Assembly (NCBI GenBank): GCA_944323755.1
Contig: CALUTR010000005.1
Location: forward strand, 1 to 64,000
DNA length: 64,000 bases
Origin: an uncultured Helicobacteraceae bacterium
GTDB taxonomy: Bacteria; Campylobacterota; Campylobacteria; Campylobacterales; Helicobacteraceae
Direction of reading: 5' to 3'
In this document: piece after piece, positions 37,969-47,307 of the stretch
How positions within the stretch are numbered: position 1 is the stretch's first letter
Layout: the number at the start of each line of letters is the position of its first letter
Translations under genes and position numbers: made by a program
Notes under the pieces: generated by a model
What the model saw: only the letters and a program-made list of their open reading frames with translations
What the model was told of the DNA's origin: nothing
The model's database searches: none

Positions 37969-39270
37969 ATGTCTTTAGATAAACTAAGAATAAAACTAGA
38001 AACTAAAATCAATCTTTCTCCACATTTTGGTGAAATAACACATATCTATTCAAATAAGATAAAAGCAAATGGACTAAAAACATCAATAGGTGATATAGTT
38101 AGCATAAAAGGCACAGATAATCATATTTTAGGGATTGTAAGCGCAATAGATGTAGAATCTTTTTCAATCATACCATTTACATCTACACAAGGATACAGAA
38201 TAGGCGACAAGGTATTTGTAGATCAAAAAGGTCTAAAAATAGGCGTTGGAGATGGATTACTTGGGAGAGTAGTAGATACTATGGCAAATCCTATCGACAA
38301 TCTTGGTGAAATCAAAAAAGATACCTTTATTCCAATACTAAACAAGCCAATCAAAGCAATGAATCGAGGGCTAATTGATGAGAAATTTAGCGTTGGAATA
38401 AAAAGTATTGATGGATTACTCACTTGTGGCAAAGGGCAAAAAATGGGGATATTTGCAGGTAGCGGAGTTGGCAAATCTACACTACTTGGAATGATAGTAA
38501 AAGGATCAAGTGCTGATGTCAAGGTGATAGCATTAATTGGAGAAAGAGGCAGAGAAGTGCCAGAATTCATTATCAAGAATCTAGGAAATGATCTAACAAA
38601 TACCATTATAGTAGTTGCAACAAGTGATGATTCTCCACTTATGAGAAAATATGGTGCATTTACAGCGATGTCTATTGCTGAATACTTTAAAAATCAAGGG
38701 AAAGATGTCCTTTTTATAATGGATTCTGTAACGAGATTTGCAATGGCGCAAAGAGAAATAGGATTATCACTTGGCGAACCTCCCACATCAAAAGGATATC
38801 CACCATCATCTCTAAGCCTATTACCACAGCTAATGGAACGAGCAGGAAAAGAAGAAAACAAAGGATCCATAACTGCATTTTTTACTGTGTTAGTTGAAGG
38901 AGATGATTTAAATGACCCAATAGCAGACCAAAGTAGAAGTATTCTTGATGGGCATATTGTATTAAGTAGAGAATTAAGCGAATTTGGGATATATCCACCA
39001 ATAAACATTCTATCATCTGCATCGCGTATAATGAATGATATCATCGACAAAAAACACAAAGAAAATGCTATGAAGTTTAGAAAAACATATTCACTTTTAA
39101 AAGAGAATGAGATTCTAATAAGAATTGGATCATATCAAAGGGGGAATGACAAGGAGCTAGATGAAGCATTGAATAAAAAAGAGAAATTAGAAAGTTTCTT
39201 GCAGCAAGATTCTAAAGAGCAACTAGAATTTAGTGATATTTACACAAAACTTAATGAAATTTTTCAATAA
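37969..39270 (+). CDS. fliI: Flagellar type III export ATPase FliI
   Basis: FliI is the ATPase of the flagellar export apparatus. I set the start at ATG 37969 (MSLDKLRIKLE, TAAGGT upstream), giving 433 residues; an in-frame start 60 bases earlier is not supported. Walker A GSGVGKST is at 164-171, Walker B VLFIMDSVTRFAMAQREIGL is near 245-264 and the FliI-type GEPPTSKGYPPS near 266-277. It stands alone among non-flagellar genes, which is common in Helicobacter. Confidence 0.95.
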   Translation: MSLDKLRIKLETKINLSPHFGEITHIYSNKIKANGLKTSIGDIVSIKGTDNHILGIVSAIDVESFSIIPFTSTQGYRIGDKVFVDQKGLKIGVGDGLLGRVVDTMANPIDNLGEIKKDTFIPILNKPIKAMNRGLIDEKFSVGIKSIDGLLTCGKGQKMGIFAGSGVGKSTLLGMIVKGSSADVKVIALIGERGREVPEFIIKNLGNDLTNTIIVVATSDDSPLMRKYGAFTAMSIAEYFKNQGKDVLFIMDSVTRFAMAQREIGLSLGEPPTSKGYPPSSLSLLPQLMERAGKEENKGSITAFFTVLVEGDDLNDPIADQSRSILDGHIVLSRELSEFGIYPPINILSSASRIMNDIIDKKHKENAMKFRKTYSLLKENEILIRIGSYQRGNDKELDEALNKKEKLESFLQQDSKEQLEFSDIYTKLNEIFQ

Positions 39271-39318
39271 TTTTGAAAGAAAATTAAAAATGTTAATCAA
39301 TTTTTTTACTTTTAAGGA

Positions 39319-39324
39319 TATAAT
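39319..39324 (+). promoter_or_regulatory. -10 box (TATAAT) for nifS-nifU
   Basis: TATAAT follows a T-rich stretch (T7 then TTTT) and precedes nifS by 72 bases, leaving a leader of about 65 bases. The T-rich upstream region replaces the -35 box as in Campylobacterota promoters. The long leader could hold an Fe-S or iron-responsive site, but no clear repeat is seen. Confidence 0.55.
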
Positions 39325-39381
39325 CGAGCCCTAAACAATAATTTTTCTTAATTAAACATATTTTTAACAGAATTTAACTAA

Positions 39382-40557
<1,176 letters not shown>

Positions 40558-40584
40558 TTACAAAGTTTAATTTAGGGGAATAAA

Positions 40585-41565
40585 ATGGGTAAAGATACAT
40601 TAATTGGCGGCTCATTATGGGACGCATACTCAAAAAAAGTCCAACAAAGAATGGATAATCCAACTCATCTTGGTGTTATTACACAAGAACAAGCTGATGC
40701 GCGTGGTGCTAAACTTATAATAGCTGACCATGGTGCAGAATCTTGTGGTGATGCGGTGAGGTTGTATTGGCTTGTAGATAGCAATGATGTAATTATTGAT
40801 GCAAAATTTAAAAGCTTTGGTTGTGGGACGGCGATTGCAAGCTCTGATATGATGGTAGAGCTCTGCCTTGGCAAAAAAGTGCAAGATGCAGTAAAAATTA
40901 CTAATCTTGATGTGGAAGAAGCGCTTAGAGATGATCCTGATACTCCAGCAGTACCTGGACAAAAAATGCATTGCTCAGTTATGGCATATGATGTTATCAA
41001 ACAAGCTGCAGGTATGTATTTAGGGAAGAATCCAAATGATTTTGAAAATGAAATCATAGTGTGCGAATGTGCTAGAGTAAGTCTTGGTACGATAAAAGAA
41101 GTTATTCGCCTAAATGATTTAAAAAGTGTGGAAGAAATCACAAACTATACTAAAGCCGGAGCATTTTGTAAAAGCTGTATAAAACCTGGCGGACATGAAG
41201 AAAGAGAATACTATCTTGTGGATATCCTAAGAGACACAAGAGCAGAAATGGAGGCAGAAAAAGCAAAACAAACAGCTGATAAAGCTGAAAGTGGTGAGAT
41301 TAATTTCACAGAAATGACGACTGTTCAAAAAGTAAAAGCAATTGATAAAATTATAGATGAAAATATTCGCCCAATGCTTATGATGGATGGTGGAAATATG
41401 GAAATCATTGATATAAAAGAAACGAGTGATAGCTATATTGATGTTTATATACGATATTTAGGTGCTTGCAATGGCTGTGCTAGTGGATATAGCGGAACTT
41501 TATTTGCTATAGAATCTGTATTGCAAGAAAAATTGGCAGAAAATATTAGAGTATTACCTATATAA
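40585..41565 (+). CDS. nifU: Fe-S cluster scaffold NifU
   Basis: The 326-residue scaffold has three modules. The IscU-like N-terminal domain has cysteines in ESCGD, FGCGT and MHCSV. A central [2Fe-2S] domain of BFD type carries VCECARVS and FCKSCIKPGG. The C-terminal NifU domain has the CXXC in GACNGCASG. Complete architecture as in nitrogen-fixing bacteria and H. pylori NifU, although no nif nitrogenase genes are here. GGGG precedes the ATG. A small flavoprotein gene follows 16 bases downstream. Confidence 0.96.
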   Translation: MGKDTLIGGSLWDAYSKKVQQRMDNPTHLGVITQEQADARGAKLIIADHGAESCGDAVRLYWLVDSNDVIIDAKFKSFGCGTAIASSDMMVELCLGKKVQDAVKITNLDVEEALRDDPDTPAVPGQKMHCSVMAYDVIKQAAGMYLGKNPNDFENEIIVCECARVSLGTIKEVIRLNDLKSVEEITNYTKAGAFCKSCIKPGGHEEREYYLVDILRDTRAEMEAEKAKQTADKAESGEINFTEMTTVQKVKAIDKIIDENIRPMLMMDGGNMEIIDIKETSDSYIDVYIRYLGACNGCASGYSGTLFAIESVLQEKLAENIRVLPI

Positions 41566-41581
41566 ATTCAAAGGAGTTATA

Positions 41582-42178
41582 ATGAAAAAAAGAATTACAA
41601 TTATTGGCGGTAGTATTGCAGGATTAACTGCTGCATTGATATTTGCTTCTGCAAAAAATAATGAACTAGATTTTGATATTAACATTATTGATGATGGTAA
41701 GCCTGATTTAGGTGCTGTAGCAATCTATAACTCTCCATTATTTCCTAGCGGAATTACAGGCAAAGATATAATAGAGCAAACATTAAATCAAATCAATTCT
41801 CTACTAAAAGTGAATTACATAAATGGAAAAATAACACAAATCACTGGAAGCAAAGGCGCATTTGTATCAAAAGGTGACAATATAGAATTCGAATCTGATT
41901 ATATTATTCTTGCAACAGGTGCTAGCAGCTTTGAGATTCAAGGATTAGGTGATATAGTAAAACCTCATCAATTAATGAACAAGCCAAATAAAATTCGCCT
42001 AGAATACACTGGGAGACAAGAAGTAAAACCTGGAATCTATGTCGCAGGAACTGCATCTGGTGTCACATCTATGGTTACAACTGCTATGGGTAGCGCATCT
42101 GAAGCTGCATGTGCGATATTAAGCGATATAAAAGGTGCTATTACTGTGATTCACGATACTCCATCTTCTAGAAAATAA
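41582..42178 (+). CDS. Single-domain FAD-binding oxidoreductase (TrxR-like)
   Basis: The 198-residue protein has an N-terminal FAD motif IIGGSIAGLTAA (7-18) and the second FAD contact PGIYVAGTASGVTSM near 157-171. The NADPH-binding insert of thioredoxin reductases is missing, and so is a CXXC. It is thus a minimal flavoprotein. Its place 16 bases after nifU (AAAGGAG site) suggests a redox role in Fe-S cluster assembly, for instance as electron carrier; that is inference. Other proteins of this size are annotated only as FAD-dependent oxidoreductase. Confidence 0.65.
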   Translation: MKKRITIIGGSIAGLTAALIFASAKNNELDFDINIIDDGKPDLGAVAIYNSPLFPSGITGKDIIEQTLNQINSLLKVNYINGKITQITGSKGAFVSKGDNIEFESDYIILATGASSFEIQGLGDIVKPHQLMNKPNKIRLEYTGRQEVKPGIYVAGTASGVTSMVTTAMGSASEAACAILSDIKGAITVIHDTPSSRK

Positions 42179-42182
42179 TTTT

Positions 42183-42201
42183 TGGAATCCATTGGATTCC
42201 A
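42183..42201 (+). terminator. Perfect hairpin TGGAATCC-ATT-GGATTCCA
   Basis: An 8-bp perfect stem (42183-42190 with 42194-42201) with a 3-base loop lies between the flavoprotein stop and the FUSC start and is followed by CTATATTTT. It could be a terminator that partly separates the FUSC gene, though the T-run is weak. Its arms carry GAATC/GATTC, like the over-represented heptamer. Confidence 0.45.
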
Positions 42202-42217
42202 CTATATTTTCTCCATA

Positions 42218-43288
42218 ATGAATACAATAAAAATATATATCAAAGAATTATTCACACTAGATAAAACAGAGCGTGTTTGGCAAATGCCATTTTTTGCTGG
42301 ATTAAATGTAGCTGTCATATTATTTATAAGTGCATATTTCAAAAGGCCTGATTTGGGGCTCATATCAATGATTGGAACTACGATATTTTTATATATTCCC
42401 AATACATCAATGTATCACAGAATGATAGTGCTTATGAGCTGTGGATTTGGTATAGGACTAAGTTTCACACTCGGTCTAATTGGACATTTTTTTCCATTTT
42501 TGACACCAATAATAATCTGTATCACAACAATTATTAGTGCAATGATTGTAAGATACTACAATTTAGGTGCTCCTGGATATTTCTTTTTTGTTTTTGCGTG
42601 CATTCTAGGCTCGAATCTGCCATTCAATCAAGAAGATTTTATTATGCTAATTGGACTAGTAGCAATAGGTGCTATGAGCGCGGATATAACAGGTTTTATA
42701 TATAGCATACTTGTTATTTATGTATTTAAAAATGATATGCCAAAAGAAAAAATAGAAAAACAAGGCAAACTAGGCTTTGATATCATTATCATAGATCCAA
42801 TTATTATTGGCTTTTTTGTTGGATTTGCTGTATTTATTGGAGAGTTTTTCAACCTAGAGAGAAGTTATTGGGTTGGAGTAAGCTGTGCAGTGATTATGCA
42901 GGGACTAACTTTTAAAGCTGTATGGATAAAACAAATCCAACGAATCATCGGCACATTAATAGGAGCCATATTTGCTTATTTCTTACTTGATATTAGATTT
43001 GGCAATATTGAATTTGCGATATTGATGTTTGCATTGGTTTTTATGACTGAATTTTTAGTTGTTAGAAACTATGCATTAGCAATTATTTTTATCACTCCAT
43101 ACACTACATATTTAGCAGAAGCAGGAAGCTTTATGAGCTATAAGCCAGATATCATAGTAAGTGCTAGAATAACAGATGTAATCATTGGAAGCATTATTGG
43201 ATTTATAGGAGGGATATTCCTCCATTCAAAACTATGCAGACCAAAAATCACTATAATTGCAAAAAAAATCTTCAAAAGCATTAATTAA
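42218..43288 (+). CDS. FUSC family membrane protein
   Basis: The 356-residue protein has about ten hydrophobic segments arranged in two halves separated by a charged stretch near 172-183 (DMPKEKIEKQGKLG). This duplicated layout resembles the fusaric acid resistance (FUSC_2) family, which includes aromatic acid efflux proteins. I choose ATG 42218, after the hairpin, not the TTG at 42182 that lies before it. Its end overlaps the lpxK gene end by 4 bases. Substrate unknown; a role as DUF-type inner-membrane protein is also possible. Confidence 0.55.
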   Translation: MNTIKIYIKELFTLDKTERVWQMPFFAGLNVAVILFISAYFKRPDLGLISMIGTTIFLYIPNTSMYHRMIVLMSCGFGIGLSFTLGLIGHFFPFLTPIIICITTIISAMIVRYYNLGAPGYFFFVFACILGSNLPFNQEDFIMLIGLVAIGAMSADITGFIYSILVIYVFKNDMPKEKIEKQGKLGFDIIIIDPIIIGFFVGFAVFIGEFFNLERSYWVGVSCAVIMQGLTFKAVWIKQIQRIIGTLIGAIFAYFLLDIRFGNIEFAILMFALVFMTEFLVVRNYALAIIFITPYTTYLAEAGSFMSYKPDIIVSARITDVIIGSIIGFIGGIFLHSKLCRPKITIIAKKIFKSIN

Positions 43289-44193
43289 CAAGATTCAGAT
43301 TCTATATATTTTTTTATCCTTTTTTCTACATTGCTATCAATTTTTATTTCAAGTGCCAAAATGCTAATTGGTAGCTTGCAATTTTGAAGTTTGACTAAAT
43401 CTTTTTTTGTTACTAGCAATGAAGTTGCATTAGTGTTTTTATACTCTCTATCAAGAGAATCTAAATCAAAACTAGAATGATCGCTTAGCGTAATTTTACC
43501 AACTACATTAGATGGTAAAAATACATCAAGTCTAGATGGATTTGCTATTGCCGTTACAAGAAGCATTCGATCTGTGGAATTTTCAATAGTAACCTCTCTT
43601 TTATAATCAACACCCTCCTCTAAAAAAATATCCTTTGGGTTTTTATAAAATGGATTCTCTCTATAAATGCCACTTGGAATTGTAAATCTAAAATACGGCT
43701 TTAGTTGTGGCACAAGTATAATATTTAGTTTTTTAAAATTAAATCTAAAACCATCATCTAAGAAAATAGCCTTTACGCCAAGCTCTCTAGCCTTTAAGAT
43801 TCCAAGCTTTCTGTTTTTACAAACTATAACACTAGTATTAGGTAGATTAAGTGCAAGCATATACGCTTCATCTCCACTCTCTTCTTGAGTGGCTTTTATA
43901 TCTCCATTATGACTAACAACAAGCAGCCCTTTGCTTTTTCTCTTATATCCTCTAGATACAATTGCGATATTGTCATATTTCTTTGCTATTTCTTGCAACA
44001 CAGGTGTTTTACCACTACCACCTGCTACAAGATTCCCAATACTTATAATTGGAATTTGAAAATCAATATAAACTTGCAATTTACGCCTTATTGTAGCCGC
44101 AATAAAATACAAAATAGAAATAGGAAGCAATAAGATACTCAAACATTTTTGATAAATATTGGGTCTATAAAAATAGCTATCAATAAATCTCAT
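43285..44193 (-). CDS. lpxK: Tetraacyldisaccharide 4'-kinase LpxK
   Basis: LpxK phosphorylates the 4' position of the lipid A precursor at the inner membrane. The 302-residue protein has an N-terminal membrane helix (19-38) and the P-loop variant GNLVAGGSGKTPVLQE near 52-67. The SRGYKRKSKG block follows near 79-88 and DDGFRFNFKKLNIILV near 145-160. It follows nadE by 4 bases on the same strand, as HP0328-HP0329. Confidence 0.94.
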   Translation of the reverse strand: MRFIDSYFYRPNIYQKCLSILLLPISILYFIAATIRRKLQVYIDFQIPIISIGNLVAGGSGKTPVLQEIAKKYDNIAIVSRGYKRKSKGLLVVSHNGDIKATQEESGDEAYMLALNLPNTSVIVCKNRKLGILKARELGVKAIFLDDGFRFNFKKLNIILVPQLKPYFRFTIPSGIYRENPFYKNPKDIFLEEGVDYKREVTIENSTDRMLLVTAIANPSRLDVFLPSNVVGKITLSDHSSFDLDSLDREYKNTNATSLLVTKKDLVKLQNCKLPISILALEIKIDSNVEKRIKKYIESESC

Positions 44194-44197
44194 TAAA

Positions 44198-44992
44198 TTA
44201 CACCTTTGCTATCTTTGGAGTTTTGCTTTTGAATTTATTATTTTTAATTCTATTTTTGATTGATTTTACAAATTCCCTTTCAAAGCCATTTTCTATCAAT
44301 TGTCTTTTATTTAAACCATTATCAATTTGCTCCAATAATTTATCAATCATTTCATATGAATACCCCAAATCAGACTCATCACTTTGACCTTTAAATAAAT
44401 CTGCAGATGGTTTTTTATTAAAAATATACCAAGGGATACCAATCTTTTTTGCAATCTCAAAAATTTCAGTTTTATAGATATTTCCTATTGGATTGATAGC
44501 ACACGCTAAATCACCATACAAAGTACCATACCCAAGCATTAATTCACTTTTATTGCTTGTGCCAACAACAATTGATCTATGTAAAAATGATTTATCATAC
44601 AAAATTGACATTCTTATCCTTGCGCAAAAATTACCGATTCTATGTAAATTGCTAGAATCATTTGAAAGCTGCATCATTTCAATAAAAGAATCTTGCATTT
44701 TTCCAATATTAATCACCTCATAATAAAGCCCTATTGATTGAGCAAACTTGATAGCATCTTGCGTATTTTGTGGATTAGAATAATTAGATGGCATAATAAA
44801 AGCTCTTGCATTTTCTTTAAATATTTTATTACAAAAATATCCAACAACAGCACTATCTATACCACCACTAAGTCCAAAAACGACACTATTAAATCCTCGC
44901 CTTTTAGTTTCTTTGTAAAGGAATTCCTCTATTTTTTCTATCTTTTTTTGCAAGCTATTTACTCCAATGGTTTTGGCGTGTATTTTAATCAT
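44198..44992 (-). CDS. nadE: NH3-dependent NAD+ synthetase NadE
   Basis: NadE amidates deamido-NAD+. The 264-residue protein has the PP-loop GLSGGIDSAVVG near 43-54 and the FCARIRMSILYD segment near 127-138. GTSNKSELMLGYGTLYGD follows near 148-165 and there is no glutaminase domain, so it uses ammonia. The length is typical of this form. It heads a two-gene operon with lpxK; its divergent neighbour is the MsbA-like transporter gene 52 bases away. Confidence 0.95.
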   Translation of the reverse strand: MIKIHAKTIGVNSLQKKIEKIEEFLYKETKRRGFNSVVFGLSGGIDSAVVGYFCNKIFKENARAFIMPSNYSNPQNTQDAIKFAQSIGLYYEVINIGKMQDSFIEMMQLSNDSSNLHRIGNFCARIRMSILYDKSFLHRSIVVGTSNKSELMLGYGTLYGDLACAINPIGNIYKTEIFEIAKKIGIPWYIFNKKPSADLFKGQSDESDLGYSYEMIDKLLEQIDNGLNKRQLIENGFEREFVKSIKNRIKNNKFKSKTPKIAKV

Positions 44993-45044
44993 ATTTTATT
45001 AAATCCACAAATAAACAATCTTTATTTAGACTATAATAACAACT

Positions 45045-46697
45045 ATGAAAGATTTAACTTTGCAGTTCTTACCATACATAAAACAACATAAAAATAAATT
45101 CATAATAGCAATGACAGCTGGAATTATAACAGCACTTTGCACATCACTTATTGCATATCTTGTCAAACCAGTGCTTGATCAGGTATTTTACGCAAAAAAT
45201 TCATTTATGCTAATGATATTGCCAATAATAGTAATACTAGCTTATCTTGGGAAAAGTGGTGGAATGTACATACAATCATATCTTATGAATTATATAGGAC
45301 ACGATATAGTACGGCAAATACGAAACGAGCTACTTGAACATATCTTAAAACTTGAAATTGATTTTTTTAATAAAGCAAGAAATGGCGAGTTAATAGCAAG
45401 GGTTACAAATGATATAGAAGCTATAAAAAGTGCTGTATCAAACTACATTGGAGATATAGCAAGAGAAAGTGTAACATTTGTTGCGTTAATTGGCGTTATT
45501 ATATATCAAAGTCCAAAATTAGCACTATTTGGAATCATCATAATGGCACTCTCAATGCTCCCTGTAAATATCATTTCTAAAAAAATCAAAAAACGCTCAA
45601 AGGCATCAATAGAGCAAAATTCTGATATCACATCAAAATTAAATGAAATATTTAATAATGCGGAGTTAATAAAAGCAAGCAATAGTGAAAAAATGGAAGT
45701 TAAATACTTCAAAGAGGAGAATTTTAAATTCTTTAGAATCAATATGAAAGTAGTACAACAAAATCAACTAATCACGCCTCTTATGGAATTTTTAGGGGCA
45801 ATTATCGTTGCAATTGTGATTTATATCGGTGGTAATGAAGTTATCAATGGCAGAATGACTACAGGAGATTTCTTTTCATTTGTAACGGCACTTTTTATGA
45901 CATATACTCCACTTAAAAAGCTAACATCAATATATGCGGGAATGCAAAGCGCAGTAGCCGCAGGAAATAGGATTATTGAAATATTACAAAGAGAACCAAG
46001 AATTAAAGATGGTGATGCAATAATTGATAAAAATATAGAAACAATACAATTCAAAAATGTATGCTTAAATTATGATAATGTGCAAGCGTTAAATAATATC
46101 AACATCGACTTTAACAGAAATGAAATTATCGCATTAAAAGGAAAAAGTGGAAGCGGTAAAAGCTCGATTGTAAATCTTATACTTCGATTATACACCCCAA
46201 CTAGTGGCAATATAACAATTAATAATATACCTATCAATCAATATTCACAAAAAAGTATATGCGAGAATATAGCTATTGTTACACAGAGAATCTTCATATT
46301 TAATGATAGTGTCGCAGCAAATGTCGCATATGGTCAAGAAATAAATGAAGATAAGATTATTGATACACTAAAGCAAAGTTTTGCATATGATTTTGTAGAA
46401 AAACTTCCCAATGGAATATATACAAAGCTTGATGAATATGGAGCGAATCTAAGTGGAGGACAAAGGCAAAGAATAGCTATTGCAAGGGCAATTTATAGAG
46501 ATCCCAAAGTGTTGATATTTGATGAGGCTACAAGCGCACTTGATAAGAACACTGAAGATTCTATAAAAAAGACAATAAATTTAATAAAAAAAGATAAAAT
46601 TATTATCATAATAGCTCATAGACCAAGTACAATAGAATTAGCAAATAAGATCATAGAAATAAAAGATGGTGAGATAAAAAATATAGAAATATCTTAA
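45045..46697 (+). CDS. msbA: MsbA-like ABC exporter (lipid flippase)
   Basis: The 550-residue half-transporter has six membrane helices (about 20-310) and a nucleotide-binding domain with Walker A GKSGSGKS at 366-373. The ABC signature LSGGQRQR follows near 473-480 and Walker B VLIFDEATSALD near 493-504. The domain order and length fit MsbA, which flips lipid A-core; its place divergent from lpxK supports that. Other ABC export roles cannot be excluded. Four bases separate its stop from convergent gmk. Confidence 0.85.
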   Translation: MKDLTLQFLPYIKQHKNKFIIAMTAGIITALCTSLIAYLVKPVLDQVFYAKNSFMLMILPIIVILAYLGKSGGMYIQSYLMNYIGHDIVRQIRNELLEHILKLEIDFFNKARNGELIARVTNDIEAIKSAVSNYIGDIARESVTFVALIGVIIYQSPKLALFGIIIMALSMLPVNIISKKIKKRSKASIEQNSDITSKLNEIFNNAELIKASNSEKMEVKYFKEENFKFFRINMKVVQQNQLITPLMEFLGAIIVAIVIYIGGNEVINGRMTTGDFFSFVTALFMTYTPLKKLTSIYAGMQSAVAAGNRIIEILQREPRIKDGDAIIDKNIETIQFKNVCLNYDNVQALNNINIDFNRNEIIALKGKSGSGKSSIVNLILRLYTPTSGNITINNIPINQYSQKSICENIAIVTQRIFIFNDSVAANVAYGQEINEDKIIDTLKQSFAYDFVEKLPNGIYTKLDEYGANLSGGQRQRIAIARAIYRDPKVLIFDEATSALDKNTEDSIKKTINLIKKDKIIIIIAHRPSTIELANKIIEIKDGEIKNIEIS

Positions 46698-46701
46698 AAC
46701 T

Positions 46702-47307
46702 TTATCTCCAAGTATCAATGAGATTCTTGCTAAAAGATTCTGTATTTTTAAAGTAAATAGATTTTACAATACTTAGAAAACCATTAAATGACTTATCGAA
46801 ATCATCATTAACAATTACAAAATCAAAATTCCCAATTGATCTCATCTCATCATATGCGAGACTTAAGCGTGTATCTATACTCTCTTTGCTGTCTAAAGCT
46901 CTATTTCGCAGTCTATGTTCTAATACAGCCATATTTGGTGTCGTAATAAATATAGATGTAGCATTTGGATAAAATTTTTTAATAGATTTTTGACCTTGTA
47001 TATCAACATCAAATAAAACAATTTTACCTTGATTTAGCGCATCATCTACTTGCTTTCTTTGTGTGCCATAATAATTATTATGTACTTTTGCCCACTCTAA
47101 AAAAAGATTGTTGTTAATACCATTTATAAACTCTTCGTGTGAAATAAAATGATAATGCACTCCATCTATCTCACCATCTCTTATATATCTAGTAGTTGAT
47201 GATATGGAAAAATAAATATTATCAAAATGCTTAAATAGCTTATCACACAGGCTTGATTTACCAGCACCGCTTGGACCTGATATGATAACGATGTTAGAAT
47301 CTCGCAT
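46702..47307 (-). CDS. gmk: Guanylate kinase
   Basis: Gmk phosphorylates GMP to GDP. The 201-residue protein has the P-loop SGPSGAGKSS at 10-19, the GMP-binding STTRYIRDGEIDGVHYHF near 37-54 and EWAKVHNNYYGT near 71-82. Its ATG shares one base with the stop of the upstream acidic protein gene. The gmk/HP0322-like/nucT/tatA/argS neighbourhood matches H. pylori HP0321-HP0323 and HP0320-HP0319 in content. Confidence 0.96.
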   Translation of the reverse strand: MRDSNIVIISGPSGAGKSSLCDKLFKHFDNIYFSISSTTRYIRDGEIDGVHYHFISHEEFINGINNNLFLEWAKVHNNYYGTQRKQVDDALNQGKIVLFDVDIQGQKSIKKFYPNATSIFITTPNMAVLEHRLRNRALDSKESIDTRLSLAYDEMRSIGNFDFVIVNDDFDKSFNGFLSIVKSIYFKNTESFSKNLIDTWR

